The notes below the pieces were generated by a model. It was not told where the DNA came from, made no database searches, and saw only the letters and a list, made by a program, of their open reading frames with translations. This document shows positions 1-12,276 of a stretch of DNA of 64,000 nt, one piece after another (the stretch's first letter is position 1; every line of letters begins with the position of its first letter). A program made the translations under genes and the position numbers. This stretch comes from Platynereis dumerilii. Lineage: Eukaryota > Annelida > Polychaeta > Phyllodocida > Nereididae. The stretch spans positions 124,001 through 188,000 of the forward strand of contig JAPTHN010000109.1 of assembly GCA_026936325.1 (NCBI GenBank), read 5' to 3'.

Positions 1-1837
1 GCACATTCTGTCATAAAACTTCTGCAAGTACATGCAGATGTTTACACGTTTAAACAGTCATCTAATATTGCACATTGCGTAGTTTCAATATTTTTATGCC
101 TTGAGACAAAATGCTAGACTCATTTTATTACATTAAACCTTTCATCTATACATTTTGCTAAACACTATTTTGAGTTGGTAATTTTCATTGTTTATCCAAG
201 TTCCCATTACAGTTTATTCTACATTCCATTAACAATAAAATCAGGACTATTAGCTGAAGTTGGAGTTCATATAAATACCAATTCCTTCTCTTGTTAAATG
301 TAATATTAATGCAATTCAAAACATAGCATTGTAACTGTGTGGTGTTTGCCACACAGTAACTATCAGGGCAGGGTAGTGCTTGAGAAACCAACTCATGATT
401 CAACCATTTGCTTAATAGCTACAATGCCTTTGTTTAGCCTACTCATTCTAATAAGACCATATCCATTAATTTAGTCAAGGGTAAAGATGCGTCATTTTCG
501 CATTGTAACAAAACTTTTTTCGGCAGCATAACAACCACCCTTGTTTTTCGACAAGGGTAACTTGTTTCATGATTTTATGTGTAATAAGTTATATTTGTTG
601 CACTTTCGAAAGTTCTATGGACCTCATTAATCAGGTCCATAGACCCCTTGTACTTTCATTTCTCTTTTCAAAATTTATAGCAGATTGACTAAATGACAAT
701 GTCTTGCCTTTATACAATTTTTGCACATCTGAAAATTCTTTATTTCACAGTCAGACCAACCGTAATTGTGTTTTATGCCTCTTGGCACCTTATTTGGCTA
801 TATCGCAGACCAACTGTAAAAGTGATTTCCTTATACCGTTTTAATACCAAGTTGATCTCCTTCAGATTTCTTTTAACGCTTTTCATCCTTTTTCCACTAA
901 AGCATATAAATCAACATGTATCCTTCTTCCCACATGTTACATACAGCTCCCATAATCTCTAGGTACTTCTAATTTATTCTTACCAGAAAAATTATAGTAA
1001 ATATAAGTATATGGCTAAATACGATAATTCCCATCACCTCAATACCTTTTACAATTTTTTTGATTGATGGTATATATTGGACATAAGTATTTATCAACAT
1101 ATTAAAACTTTTGCTACAATTAAATCAAAATTGATAGAAATCTAATCCCATATCAGCAGTTGTTTTTTTAAATAATGTACATGAATACAATGTATACTAG
1201 AGGTCCATTTTTCATCTGATTTGATTCGATTTTACACATTACAGAAATCCTTCTATAATTTTTAAATAACCAAACACATATCGGTTGCACTAGCTTTAAA
1301 GTAGTTCTGAATTATCTTTAGAACTCAAACATACACTTGCAAATAATCACATATGCAATTTTATTAATAATTTGTCATAATAGCTTGTCACTCAATTCAG
1401 ATGTATTTACAATCAACTGTCATTTACTTAAAGTTTTGTCATAATCACATTTCAATCCCTTTCAAATAATTTATCACCAAGTCTTACAGTATCCTGGAAT
1501 AGTCAACAGCTGAGTCTGCATTAATTGTTAAATGGTTATATGAATGTATTAATAGTACGCAATTTCATTTTGGGTAATGCCCCCCCCCCCTTGTCAGATG
1601 ACCACTTGTTCCTAACGCAGCATGATAATGGTTCTAGCAGACATACTAATTACTGCAGGCAGCTGTAGGGGTATATATTTTAATGTTGGCAGCTGCTTGC
1701 TCCTCTCTACAAAGCTCATTTGTAAATATGAAACATATGTATATATCGTAAATAATTTTGCGAGCATTAATTTTTTTTGAGTGAATCTATGTTGAATGGC
1801 CCATTTCTTTTTGTGTGAATCAAGATATTGTAAGGAG
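1..1837. other. AT-rich non-coding stretch
   Basis: No exon with convincing borders or protein-like composition is visible on either strand. There is a short hairpin at 613-641 (arms CTATGGACCT / AGGTCCATAG) and an 11-base C run at 1580-1590. It is probably intergenic or intronic. Confidence 0.6.
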
Positions 1838-2015
1838 GTGTGTGTCGTAGTGTAAATGGCACATGCTCACCCAATTGTGTGGTGTAGGGTAATGATTACC
1901 AAACACAGCACACATTAACAGTTAAGTGTGTGATGCAGTGTATAGGGGTTCATGCTCACCTAAAAGTGTGGTGTATAGTGCAATGATCACCCTAACACAT
2001 CGCACATTAATCAGC
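1838..2015. repeat. Degenerate tandem duplication, unit about 90 bp
   Basis: Two consecutive units (about 1838-1924 and 1927-2015) share the order GTGTGT, CACATGCTCACC-like, GTGTGGTGTA, AATGAT(T/C)ACC and CGCACATTAA-like blocks. They have diverged, so the duplication is old. No coding potential is seen. Confidence 0.6.
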
Positions 2016-3010
2016 ATGATTGTCCTTTTTGTATTGGTCCTTAACTCTTGATACAACTTTATACTTAATCTGCATGTATTTTGTATTGTAAGCATGATAG
2101 TTGCTTGTTGTGTTTCCCACACTCAATGCGAGTTATTAATTTGGAATAATCATGAGCAGTAACTCTTCTGTCCGGAGCAAGACAGTTGCTGTCTAGTTCT
2201 TATTGGAAAGTTCAAAATTTCATATCCTTCAATATTTTATTTTATTCATCTTATGTTAATCAAACCATATTAATCAATCATAGCCTCTCTCATGTCTCTG
2301 GCAAAGACAATATTATTGTTTTCCATGTTATATTGGACACACACATACATATATATGTGAATATGTCCAGGGTTTCAGTACATATGTTTCTATTGAATGT
2401 GTTTATATTGTGTGTTACATATTATCCAACACACATGTCTTATATCCTACTACTTATTTAACTTTGATAAACTTACGTGTTTTATATTGTCTTATGAATT
2501 CCTCTTAAAAGTTAGCCTAAGCATAGACTTGTCTTTTTCCTGCTATTTAATGGGCATAACAGGAATCTCATCTACATTGTGTGCTAAATGTGATTGCAGA
2601 ATTCTATATACACTAGGTGCCTTGGCACACCATTTTATGTTTAAGATATTACAATGTTCAAACAAGTGCCATAACACGATTTACGGTAAATGTTGCCATA
2701 TATATATATATAATGGTGGTAGATGGAGTCAATTTTGGGAAGTGTCTGGGAATACACTCTAATTATTTATTTTATTGATATGCCTCCATTGATACTGGGC
2801 TCTCTTGCCTGAGTGGGTCATTCAAAATTTACCCCCCCCCCTCAAAATTCCACCGAAGCGACTCAATACCCCCCAACTCCTTTACCTACCCTATCCTATG
2901 GAGAGCTACCTCCCACCCCACCTTTGTTTGAAAAACACCCACCCACAAACATTTAGATCATTTTTCATGCAAGTTATCAGTGTCTAATAACCTCTTTTCT
3001 ATTTTGTATT
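2016..3010. other. Non-coding stretch
   Basis: AT-rich, with a (TA)n run near 2697-2712 and a C run near 2830. Open frames here have no protein-like composition and no splice context. Nothing else is seen. Confidence 0.5.
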
Positions 3011-3930
3011 TTGAGTACAACTAGGTGAAGTTCCTTGGCATCATGGGTACCTAATGAATCAGTGGGACTACAAGAGACCCAACCGCCGGTGAGCAGCACC
3101 AGTCAATCACAATCATGGACTACGCTCAGCGAGATGTCCAGGACTACGCTAGCCGACTCCCCTCACTTCTACCAGGCTAACAGTGCATCAATCACCAAAC
3201 CAGTGACGGGACCATTGAAACTCGCCCACCAGGAGTCTACCCCACCCTTAGTTGTTGTGTCTTCAGTACTTAGTTCGTTGGACCTAATCTTGGAGTAGCA
3301 AGTTCTCCAGTTCTCCACCACTGCTATGTCCCGGAGCCACGGTATTATGCCTCTCGCCGACGCCTGCTGAACGAAGTAGGTGGGTTTGTCGGTGGGACCA
3401 TTCTACCAAGTGCTCTGGGTAAATAGCCTCTTCATGTCCATCGGACCATCCTTGAGAAGACCAAGGGCTCCATCTCGCAGCGTCCAGCATTGTGGGTGGT
3501 CTCCTGACGACTTCTGAACGAAGTAGGAAGTTTGTTGGGTGAGCCCACGATGTCCCACCAGCTGCAGTCATATCACCACATCAGGTGTTATGACCACGTT
3601 ATAATTCTACAGCAGGGCCTTGATCTCATCTCCTCCAAGCTTCCCCTCCGACGCCCAGGGCACCACCGACTGACGAATCTACATCTACGCCAGCTGTAAA
3701 GCCCGACGGGACGCCTACACCGCTTGAACGACCAGCCCACGGGGCTCACAGGAAGCGACCACCCCCCCGCGGACGTACGCCCACCCCCCACACGTCCACC
3801 GCTGACACGACGCACTACGCCACTACAGTGTTTGTCGTCCGGATATCGACCTGGCCGCACGGTTCCAACCCCCTCGATATCGACCCAATCGTGGGTCCCC
3901 CCCCTCACTGAAATGTGTTAAAGAACAATC
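3011..3930 (+). other. GC- and CpG-rich coding-like island, proline/threonine-rich frames
   Basis: This 0.9-kb block is much richer in C and CpG than its AT-rich surroundings. Several plus-strand frames read as protein-like, Pro/Ser/Thr-rich sequence; the last one (about 3630-3920) has the words TDESTSTPAVKPDG and RKRPPPRGRT before a stop. A coding-like phrase RRLLNEVG occurs twice, about 145 bp apart. The combination resembles the basic, proline-rich tail of a decayed retroelement polyprotein, but no catalytic domain is visible. It may instead be part of an unknown host gene. It looks broken in several places. Confidence 0.3.
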
Positions 3931-4452
3931 GAAATGCCACAGCAAGTTTTTTATCTGTGAACTTTTATCGTCTGTCTTTTGTTCTTTTCTCTTTCAGTCA
4001 TCCCCAAGACCCTCGTCAACTATTCATTCTACGAACACCTCGACTCATATACTACCACGAACGTCCCCCTCGTCGATGACCTTAATACACGTCACTGTGT
4101 ATCAGATAAACATTTTATTTGGTGACTGATGTCTATAAATCACCTGAAGATATCGTCATGCATTTGTTGGCTATCGTGCCACTAAAATTTTATGTGTCAC
4201 ATCGTATCGTCATACTCCCCCATTCCCCATGTTGGCTAGTGATATCTGACATCTCTAATATCGTACTTTGACTATATGTGCTGCTCATTCCTTCAACCTG
4301 ATTCAAACTGACAATACCTTATGATGCCTCGGTCGTATTTCTACCTATTATGTTGTTATATTTATGTGATTGTATTCAGACCAGTTTATGATGTTGTTAT
4401 ACTTATGCTAATTTATATTGTTATGACATTTATACCTTCTTCACTGTCATTA
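3931..4452. other. Non-coding stretch
   Basis: No coding frame is recognised. The first 200 bases keep some of the C-rich, CGT-rich character of the preceding island and may belong to the same element. Confidence 0.4.
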
Positions 4453-4548
4453 TATATATTTTTAGCTTATATATCATTGTTTCAGGTACTCAAAATGTTA
4501 TATATATTTTTAGCTTATATATCATTGTTTCAGGTACTCAAAATGTTA
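4453..4548. repeat. Exact 48-bp tandem duplication
   Basis: The 48 bases at 4453-4500 are repeated without visible change at 4501-4548. Because 48 is a multiple of three, the duplication lengthens a 140-codon open frame (4321-4743) that is hydrophobic, low in complexity and not convincing as a gene. The identity of the copies points to a recent event. Confidence 0.85.
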
Positions 4549-5384
4549 TCTGCTATTTATGTACTCAAATGTTATATGTTAGTTCATCTGCTATTTATTG
4601 TTAGATACCACAACAGAAAGAAAGTGTGTGATATTCATCAGTTCTACCCTGTTTATAATGAAAAATGTTACCCATGTTTGACTGCTCCTCCACAGGTGTT
4701 ACATTGCACAAGAGGCCTGGTTCAAGACCTCACCTTTTCATAAAATGACTGTGTCCTCAAAATTTTTCCATTATTCCAAATTTGTCCAATGGACAGTCTC
4801 TTTCCTTTCAATAAGCTTTTTCTCCACACCGGGAACCCCCGGGAGAAACTTCCACGTTGTGAAAGTTTTTTTTATATAAGTCAACAATTATTAAGTGCAA
4901 TGGAACCCTTTCAAATAGTTCAATATTATATTTGTTACCCCGGGCCTTTCAGCTTGGGAATTACTATCCAACCCCAAAGGATGTCATCTGCATGTTATAA
5001 ACATGCAATGACTGTTTCAGTTCAGAGATGCCAATTAAGCAATTAAGTAATTAGGAATAGTCATTTTTCAAATAAAATATTTATGTATTAAAATCAATTA
5101 AGAAATTTATTAACTATATTAAGAATGTTTAAAATTTGTCAAAATATATGTATTTATCTGTTAATATCAAAATATATAGACTAATGATCTACTGTGTAAC
5201 TGTAAAATATCATAAGTATTTAGTTGAGCATATAGCTAGCATTGACCTTTCACTTGAGTTAACTAGGGTCAATATGAATAGGTAAACATTGGCACTCTCT
5301 GCTTCAGGGCTGTTCTCACCTTCCTGCTTGAGCTTAGTAAGCAATTTTCTGGACACATATTCAAGGAAGTTGCAGGATCATGCT
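4549..5384. other. AT-rich non-coding stretch
   Basis: No coding frame, RNA gene or structured repeat is recognised here. Confidence 0.5.
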
Positions 5385-5470
5385 GAGGTGAGTCATTTTG
5401 AATGACTCACATCACGTGCACCTGACAACGAAGCTGATTGGCTTATAAAAGATCACATGACTCAAAATTC
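5385..5470 (+). promoter_or_regulatory. Promoter-like cluster: paired AP-1 sites, E-box, CCAAT, TATA
   Basis: Within 80 bp there is a palindrome of two AP-1 sites (GTGAGTCATT, 3-base spacer, AATGACTCAC; about 5389-5411), a CACGTG E-box just after it, an inverted CCAAT (GATTGG) and a TATA-like CTTATAAAAG. The order matches an RNA polymerase II core promoter facing right. No clear coding exon follows. It could be the promoter of a non-coding transcript or the U3 part of an old solo LTR; a hairpin (5767-5791) and an AATAAA (about 5877) downstream would fit the latter. No second LTR was found. Confidence 0.35.
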
Positions 5471-7064
5471 TGGCCAAGATTGTTGGAGTGGTTTTGCCTC
5501 AGCAGGAGGAAAGGCAGTTTGGGCCCGCAAGGGCCCAGCTCCGGCAGCTCTTGCAAAAGGCTGCCGTTATCCTCGTCCTAACCTTGATCCTTTTCCTTCC
5601 CTTTCCTCTGCTCCTTGCTCTCCTCTCCTGTTTCCCTTATCTCCTTCACCCCAGTGCTATCTGATCTCTAAATTATTCTGAGTTAGGTTCCAGTCTTAGT
5701 TCTGGATTGACATTCATTTTATTCCCATTTTACATCTATGATTATTGAGCCTGAAGTAGGAGAAGTGGATCTCACCTCTTAGGTGAGATCCAGTTCTGCT
5801 AGACTGAAACCTCCGAATTGGAGCTGTATATATATTGATATCAAAATTATGTAACTGTGAAATTATATCTATAAAATAAATCATTATATTTTGGGTAACT
5901 GCATATCCTGGTTTGTCTTGCTATGACTTGAATTGGAATATTGATGAGCAAGGTGAGTGCAGGTTTTAAAGTTCTCAGGTGCCTCTCTTGCCTTGCGACT
6001 CTTATTGGTGGAGACTAGTTGGTCTGAAGTTGGATGAGGATTGATTCATGGATACTTAGAGCTCCCATGTGATTGAAAGGTGGTATCCCCACCCAAAATC
6101 ATGTTGGGGAGACAGTTGATGTTGATGATAGATTTCTATTGACCTTGTCTTCTGGAGGAACAGAACATTAGAATTAAGAAAGTATTTTTTACTTGTTGTA
6201 CCATGGATACTGCTGACTGAAGGCAGACATTTCACTGCAATACATGTACCACAGATTTGTTTTTGGTTGTCTTCTAGAGATGTCTTAAAATTTAAGTCAT
6301 CCTTTTGCTCAGCTCAATGGACCCTGAAATCATATTACCTGTGCTAGCACCATAAATGGTAAGCTCAAGTTGACTTCCTGTCACCATCTGATTGACTTCA
6401 ATTACCTCCAAACCAAAATCCTTGTCATTTTGAAGAATGGTCTCACCTATCAACTCTTGCACCATTTCAAATTAGTTATTTAAACTTTCAACGCATACAG
6501 TGTGTATAGTATTGACCCCTGCCAATGTAACCTACCTCTCCACTTGCCCAGAATCTAAGATTTGACTTCTCTGCATACTGTGTAGTGCCAACTGAGACTG
6601 CATGTCTGGAGGGTCTCAATATATTGCCTGTCTATTGACTGTGTGCATAATTCTGTCTGTCTAAGAACTTTCTAAGGGGGAAAGTAATAGACTGGGACGG
6701 TTTTATTACCCCTAACAGTACCCCATATGCTTATGGGGTACTGCCCCTAAGGAACTTGGGTAGTCAGGTTGTTTCTGTTTTGAGAGTGCCTCTAAATTCT
6801 CTGCATTCTAGGATTATTCTTGGGTATATTCTGCCTGAGGTTTATCTTCCTCAGTGTATGTTTTGTAGACCCAAGAAAGAAGGACACTAACAACAATTTT
6901 GAGCCTTTCCAGTTTCCACTGTAAAGGGTGAAGTCCATAAGACAATATTCCAGTTCTTCTTTACTTGCTTTTCCTTGTCCTCCTCAAATGGTTTATTTCA
7001 ATGTTGGTCTATCACATAAGGAAAATTGATGAAAATTCTCATAATCTTTAGATGCTCATAAATA
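5471..7064. other. Non-coding stretch with two strong hairpins
   Basis: At 5767-5791 a perfect 11-bp stem (GGATCTCACCT / AGGTGAGATCC) closes a 3-base loop. At 6717-6742 a perfect 11-bp stem (AGTACCCCATA / TATGGGGTACT) closes a 4-base loop. The second stem shares the word AGTACCCCATA with the inverted repeat that flanks the ARL16 3' end (53160 and 53865), so it may be a remnant of that family. No gene is seen. Confidence 0.5.
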
Positions 7065-7073
7065 GCCCACCCC

Positions 7074-7439
7074 CTGTCTACAAGTGGACTGCTCTTGCAT
7101 TGCCACAGATCAGAACATATGCTGTCTTGTGTTGCCACCTAGTGACTAGTGTGCTATTCCGCGAGCTCCTGCGAGCCTCCACCAACTTTCAACCGGAAGA
7201 ACACACTCAATTTTGTCAGGAAGACACCAGGGCTGTTTCCGAGTGTGCTGATGGCCTTGTCTACTTCCTTAGAGAATGTGATTGCCGAGTCTGACTCTGG
7301 TATACATCGATGTTGAATAGAAATGTTGTGAATGTGCAATGAAATTGAAACTATTTCTTGGGACTGCAATGCTGTAGCATAGAAAATCAACTTTTGTGCC
7401 AGGTGGCAGCAGCATGCAGTTATCATTTTCACCAGACTG
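7074..7439. mobile_element. 366-bp transposon copy 1, with 9-bp target duplication
   Basis: Nearly identical to 56223-56589, by eye above 90%. It starts CTGTCTACAAG and ends CACCAGACTG. It is flanked by GCCCACCCC (7065-7073) and GCCCACACC (7440-7448), a 9-bp duplication with one change; the other copy has an exact 9-bp duplication of a different sequence. The ends show only a weak inverted match (C.GTCT). There is no poly-A tail or tRNA head, so a non-autonomous DNA transposon is more likely than a SINE. A 9-bp duplication is typical of Mutator-like elements, but that is an inference. Confidence 0.7.
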
Positions 7440-7448
7440 GCCCACACC

Positions 7449-8394
7449 GATGCTGATTACAGGCGTAAAACACAAACTCACACACCATTAATATGTCAGA
7501 ATGTCGTCCAAAATAGATTCAGATTAAGATTTTGATATTCAAAAGATTGAAATTCACAAAATATCACGATTTTGTATAATGGCAGTTTTGGTCAAGGAGG
7601 CAGTGACTAGACGGCCATATCGGTTGCCTTTTACACTCTTGGTCGTGGAAAACTGTCTTGTAAGTACTGACACTGAGTTTTACCGTGGATATTTTAAATT
7701 TAAAGATCTATGACTATTTAACTTCACCCCTTGGATTTTACCCCAGCTGTTGCAGTGACATTGTACTGATACTAATGCTATTGTATTAAGCTTATTTACT
7801 GAACTAGTGATTGGAAATGAAACAGACTTATATTTGACAGGATGCACATGTGAGGAGGACCTGCCTTTCCTCAAGGTCGCCTAACAAGCTTTGCAAGGTC
7901 AAATGACTCATTTTCAAGGTCATATGTCGTTAGTGTGTGCAAGAGTGACAAAAAACAAACATAGTTGTAACAGAATGTTGAGGACACGACCTTCCCAATA
8001 AGTAAACCCTTGGGGGTTTGGGAGGGGGTGTGGTGTAGGGTAAGGGATTGTAAAGGTACTTTGGATCACCCAAAACAGACTGGACAAGCATTCTCCCAGG
8101 ACCAGCTTAGGGATTTCTCTCAATACATTTACATAAATTTAATATCAACAGGCAGATTATTGAGATTATAGCTGTCCCTTTTCATTCTAAAGTTATGTCT
8201 GAATTTGTGCAAGATTGAATACTTCAAAAATATGTTTCAGGTCTCTTTAAGACTGTATAAATGAACGAGCCCCGGAAATGTGTATAGTACGATAGTGATG
8301 AATTTCATTTCGAAAGTCATCATCGTCTCCTTGTATTGCCTTTATTTTCACATGTCAGCATTGTTTAAGTTGTAAGAAAAACTTAAATTAGGAG
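7449..8394. other. Non-coding stretch; CpG-richer toward the right
   Basis: No gene is recognised. From about 8250 onward CpG dinucleotides become more frequent than in the surroundings, which fits a promoter or first-exon neighbourhood ahead of the candidate exon at 8395. Confidence 0.4.
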
Positions 8395-8544
8395 ATGAAA
8401 CTACTGAACCCGCATCAGTCTTATTTTAACAAAGATCGGTTTGAAATCAGAGCATGTACATTAAGGAGATTTTCATTTCAAGAAGGGGATGTGGCATCGA
8501 TGAAGGTTTTGGATGTACATGTAAAGCTATACAACCATTGCAAG
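8395..8544 (+). CDS. Candidate first coding exon, unknown product
   Basis: An ATG opens exactly 50 codons that end at a textbook donor (TGCAAG|GTAAAT). The translation begins MKLLNPHQSYFNKDRFEI and ends VHVKLYNHCK, with balanced composition. It lies in a locally CpG-rich patch (about 8250-8640). I do not recognise the protein and found no matching second exon downstream. The opposite strand also has an open frame here, so chance is a real possibility. Confidence 0.25.
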
Positions 8545-9843
8545 GTAAATTCATCGGATCGTAATGGTTCTTGCGGTCTTTTTTGGATTTTCCTCTGAAT
8601 ATTTTATGGTTAAAAGTCGTAATGTTATTATCCGGAATATTTAGAACAAAGCAATGAGACAGTTTCAGGACCATCCATGACATCCAGAAGGCCCTTGTTC
8701 TCGGAGGATCCAAGAAAAAGGAGACACGATAAGGACTTAATAATGACAAAAGGAGGGTTCAGTGCATGGTTAATGGCTGCCTTGTTGACATTTCGTGTCT
8801 TTGGGTTCATTGTTGGCATTGAGAGGGACTCAAGCTTTTGAATACATACATGGCAATTACCTGGGCATGCTCTCATATCAAGTCTGGGGCCTCTGTTGGG
8901 CTCTTATTCTGAGGACTACCAGGAAATGGTATCATCTAAACAAGTGGCATACACTAGATGTATATAGCCTGTAGTATACATGCAAACTTGTAGACAGTAG
9001 AAAATATCAATTTTCAGTAATCATTACTTACCACTGGCTGGATTTTGGATGGTCAGCCATTTCGAAGTTTTGCTAAGTTTCGGTAAAAGAAGTCGCATCG
9101 CAGTCTTTGCGAAGAGAGTCACTCCGAAGGACCTGTCCAGCAGATTTTTAACCAGTTCAGCAGTCTGGGCAAAAAGTTGTAATTGGATACACGATAAAAT
9201 TTGTGAAGGCAGCCAAAATATCTATTTCACTTCGGCATGGGATTTTGGATCTTTGCAAAGACTGCTTCATCGAAAATCTTATACAAAAGCCAGGAATTTT
9301 AAAAATATCTTCCAAATTTGGAACCCATCTCGAGGCAAACCTAGGATATATCTCACAAGGGCTGTATAGTGTGAGGTTAACCCTTGCCTTTAGTTTATAG
9401 GAGGTGGTCACAGCTTGGGAAACACAAGGGGAGTTCAGTAACTTTTATTTAAAACAAGTTAAGAACTTGTAAATCTTGATTCTTATATAGTTCCGCAAAT
9501 TGTAACTTTTCACCTGGCTAACACTGCAACTGGAACTGACTCACTGGATGACTACAGGCTGGGTAGTCGTGACTATGCTAATATCCAAGATTAGCTGGTT
9601 GGAAAGTCCATTTCAGTCCAAAGGAGAGAAGTCCTAATGGTCAAGGCATGTTATGATAACAAATGTCTGAGTGGTCAGCTGATGGACCACTTGACTTGAC
9701 CAATGCCCCTTTGGACCTTTGAGTAGTCATTGTGACTGACATGGCCCTGGACATTAGTGACCTCAGTCCGAGGACAAGGCCTATCACCACCACAGTCATT
9801 GACCATCAGAAGTTCAGAACATATGATGAGAAACATCCATAGA
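8545..9843. other. Non-coding stretch
   Basis: Open frames on both strands near 9050-9410 overlap each other and have no splice context. No repeat or RNA gene is recognised. Confidence 0.45.
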
Positions 9844-10000
9844 GTTGGCGAAATACTTATATATCTCTCCTCAAATCCATACAGTTGGGGAAATACTTAT
9901 ATATCTCTCCTCAAATCCATACAGTTGGCGAAATACTTATATATCTCTCCTCAAATCCATACAGTTGGGGAAATACTTATATATCTCTCCTCAAATCTTA
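9844..10000. repeat. 40-bp tandem repeat, about four copies
   Basis: Units start at 9844, 9884, 9924 and 9964, each GTTGG(C/G)G followed by AAATACTTATATATCTCTCC and TCAAATCCATACA. Copies alternate between GTTGGCG and GTTGGGG, which suggests a duplicated two-unit block. The 40-bp period is not a multiple of three, so it is not coding. Confidence 0.9.
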
Positions 10001-10126
10001 CATTTTTAACATTTCCCCAGCTTCAAACTTATAAACTTTGAAAGGTATCTATGATACCTCAGGTGTAATGACTCAGCCCAAATGAGATTTTACAATAAAT
10101 CTGAAGATCTCATTCGACATTTTGCT

Positions 10127-10291
10127 TTAGTAGACTTTTTGGTTTGTAAGGTAATATAAATTTGTCTGTGTCCTTGGAGGGATAACATCATAATATTTCA
10201 GCTGCATGGGAATATGTGCGATGTAATCTGGCAGCTTGAGAGCATCAGTGATGTCATTGAATGTCTTTTGGAAAGTTTTGATTGAGATATA
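10127..10291 (-). CDS. Candidate terminal exon (minus strand), unknown product
   Basis: On the minus strand a pyrimidine-containing acceptor (TGTTACAG) is followed in phase 0 by 54 codons and a stop. The translation starts YISIKTFQKTFNDITDALKL and ends TNLYYLTNQKVY; it looks protein-like. I do not recognise the family. It may be the 3' end of a gene that includes the other minus-strand exon candidates at 10536, 12148, 15078 and 21426, but the phase does not join directly to the 10536-10703 candidate, so at least one exon would be missing. Confidence 0.3.
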   Translation of the reverse strand, partial: YISIKTFQKTFNDITDALKLPDYIAHIPMQLKYYDVIPPRTQTNLYYLTNQKVY

Positions 10292-10535
10292 CTGTAACAC
10301 TGTAACAGTGTGATTTAGGTGAAATATGGAATGCATGCAACTTCACAAAGATTTTGGAAAAAAATCATACAAAAACATCTAAATGCAAGTATACATTACA
10401 AATCACAGTCTGTTTAGTGTGTTCATAAAAAATATCAGGGCATCATCAAAGTGAAAAACTTCCAAAAAGTGAGGCAAAAAGACCCTAAATAAATTGTGAA
10501 AAAAGGCCACAAAAACAACCCAACCCTAAGTACAC

Positions 10536-10703
10536 CTGCATATATGGGTACTATTACAAGAAAATGCAGACTCTGATAGACCTACTGTTTGATTGATATC
10601 ACTATGAGAATTGTTCTGCATTGAAATCACCAGAGATTCTTGATGCAGGTGTGGCCGTGCAACATATTCCAGTGTGTCATTCGGTGTAAAAGGTATGGTT
10701 CCA
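10536..10703 (-). CDS. Candidate internal exon (minus strand), unknown product
   Basis: It has an acceptor GTGCTTCAG|TGG and a donor TGCAG|GTGTAC; 168 nt, phase 2 at both ends, open throughout in that frame. The translation includes TIPFTPNDTLEYVARPHLHQ and SLVISMQNNSHSDINQTV, with N-glycosylation-type NXS/T sequons. Its entry phase matches the exit phase of the 15078-15175 candidate. No family is recognised. Confidence 0.35.
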
Positions 10704-12147
10704 CTGAAGCACATTCTTACATAAAAATGAATTTAGTTAATGTTATGTGGTGTTGTCTAGAGGTTTAAATCAATTATATGGATGGACTCTAGATCCCCTC
10801 CCCACAATGCTCTAAGATGGACGTTTTGCTTTTCAGCTTCTGAAGAGAGAGCAGATATTCCTAATATATTTTAAAACCATTGTCCATAATTCAACCATAT
10901 TCTAATATTACACACATGAACGTGAGCATGCTTCTAAAAGCAAAATTCACATTGTGTCTTGGATGACATGTCCATTGAGTGAAATTCTGAAACATTTCAT
11001 GTAAATGCAAAAGCATATTGATCATTCCTATAAAGTATGCAGCGCATTGTGTGTTTCGGTATCGGTCAGTTATCGAATGACCTGCCCATTTTTAAATGAC
11101 CTGTCCATTATTACTGGGCATGTGTGATTATTTCTCTGACATGTTAGAGTTTCGTCACCCTGTGAGGTCAAGTTAAAATCTGTCAGGTGAAAGGTAAGCT
11201 CCACTTCAATTTAAAGAGCTTATTCAACAAGCAGGACCTTGCCAAAGTACCAAACGACAATGCAATACACTAGCTGAAAGGTCTTTAGGAAATTTCTTTT
11301 CAAAGTAGTTTATAATGGGGCATTTGTGTAAATATGCTTCTTGGCCCAGTAATATCAATTTTTGTGTAGTTTTTTTTAGAATTTCTAGAAATTTGAATAT
11401 TTTTGGGTAATTGTCACTTCAAACTAAAAGATGGGGTTGTTGATTTAGTTCATAGGGGATATCTCCAGGTTATTGAATAAAACAAATTATGGAAGTACTT
11501 CCTATTAGTTTACATAAAAAAGCCAGAACTTAAAATCAAAATGGTCAATATAGTCCAACAATTTTTGCTCCAGGGTTTGCTCTAAGTACACAAAATGTAT
11601 TATATAGTAAGCTAACTTGTTCCTAACTGCAAACCAATGTAAATATGTGATTGTTTCTCATGTAAACTCAAGACAATGCATCCTTGCAGTACATTAGGGT
11701 AAGCAGTGTATACATTTGGCTAATATTTGCTGAGTACATTTGTTGTTCCTCAGTGTGTCCTTGGGCTTGTCCAACAAAATTTGCATAACATTTGCTTTGG
11801 GATTTTCCTCTTCCTAATATTATGCTGGACTATATGTCTAGAGAGCTTTTCTTTAGTTGTATTACTTGCATATCAGCTAGGTCAGCATATAGTCTTATCT
11901 GGCCTTCTGGCTAATACTTGTGTTAAAGCTTTGGAAATTTAAATTTGTTAGAGTCTATTATCTATACTATTTAGTGTGTATCAGTTATCCAGTTAAAGTT
12001 AGCAGGATTTACTTTTGAAGTTTATATGTAGATTTTTGAAACAAACCTGCCAATCAAAATGAGTTTTGTTGCAAAATATCCTGATTACCCTGTGGCAAAG
12101 ATTATGACAATGCTGTGTGCACTGTGCACACTCAGGACACTGTGTAC
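10704..12147. other. Non-coding stretch
   Basis: AT-rich. A short degenerate repeat (GACCTGCCCATT / GACCTGTCCATT) occurs near 11081-11110. No exon or element is recognised; probably intron. Confidence 0.4.
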
Positions 12148-12276
12148 CTTTTATTTCAGAGTCTGTGAGTGGGGCAGTCCTGTTCAGTTCGGTGATTTGG
12201 AATACTTTATTTGCAGCTATGATTAGAGGTCTTTTCATTAAAAAATTCTTATTTTCAATAATTTCATTGGGGGCTT
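12148..12276 (-). CDS. Candidate internal exon (minus strand), unknown product
   Basis: 129 nt between an acceptor ATCACAG|AAG and a strong donor AAAAG|GTACAC, phase 1 at both ends. The translation includes APNEIIENKNFLMKRPLIIA and ANKVFQITELNRTAPLTDSE. The surrounding open frame is 123 codons, among the longer ones in this AT-rich region that are not made by repeats. The acceptor lacks a strong pyrimidine tract. No family is recognised. Confidence 0.35.

Noticed and set aside
4321-4743. 140-codon open frame, hydrophobic
   Set aside because: Its length comes from an exact 48-bp duplication in AT-rich sequence, and its composition is low in complexity.
9844-10000. CRISPR-like array
   Set aside because: It is a contiguous 40-bp tandem repeat with no spacers, in a eukaryotic sequence.
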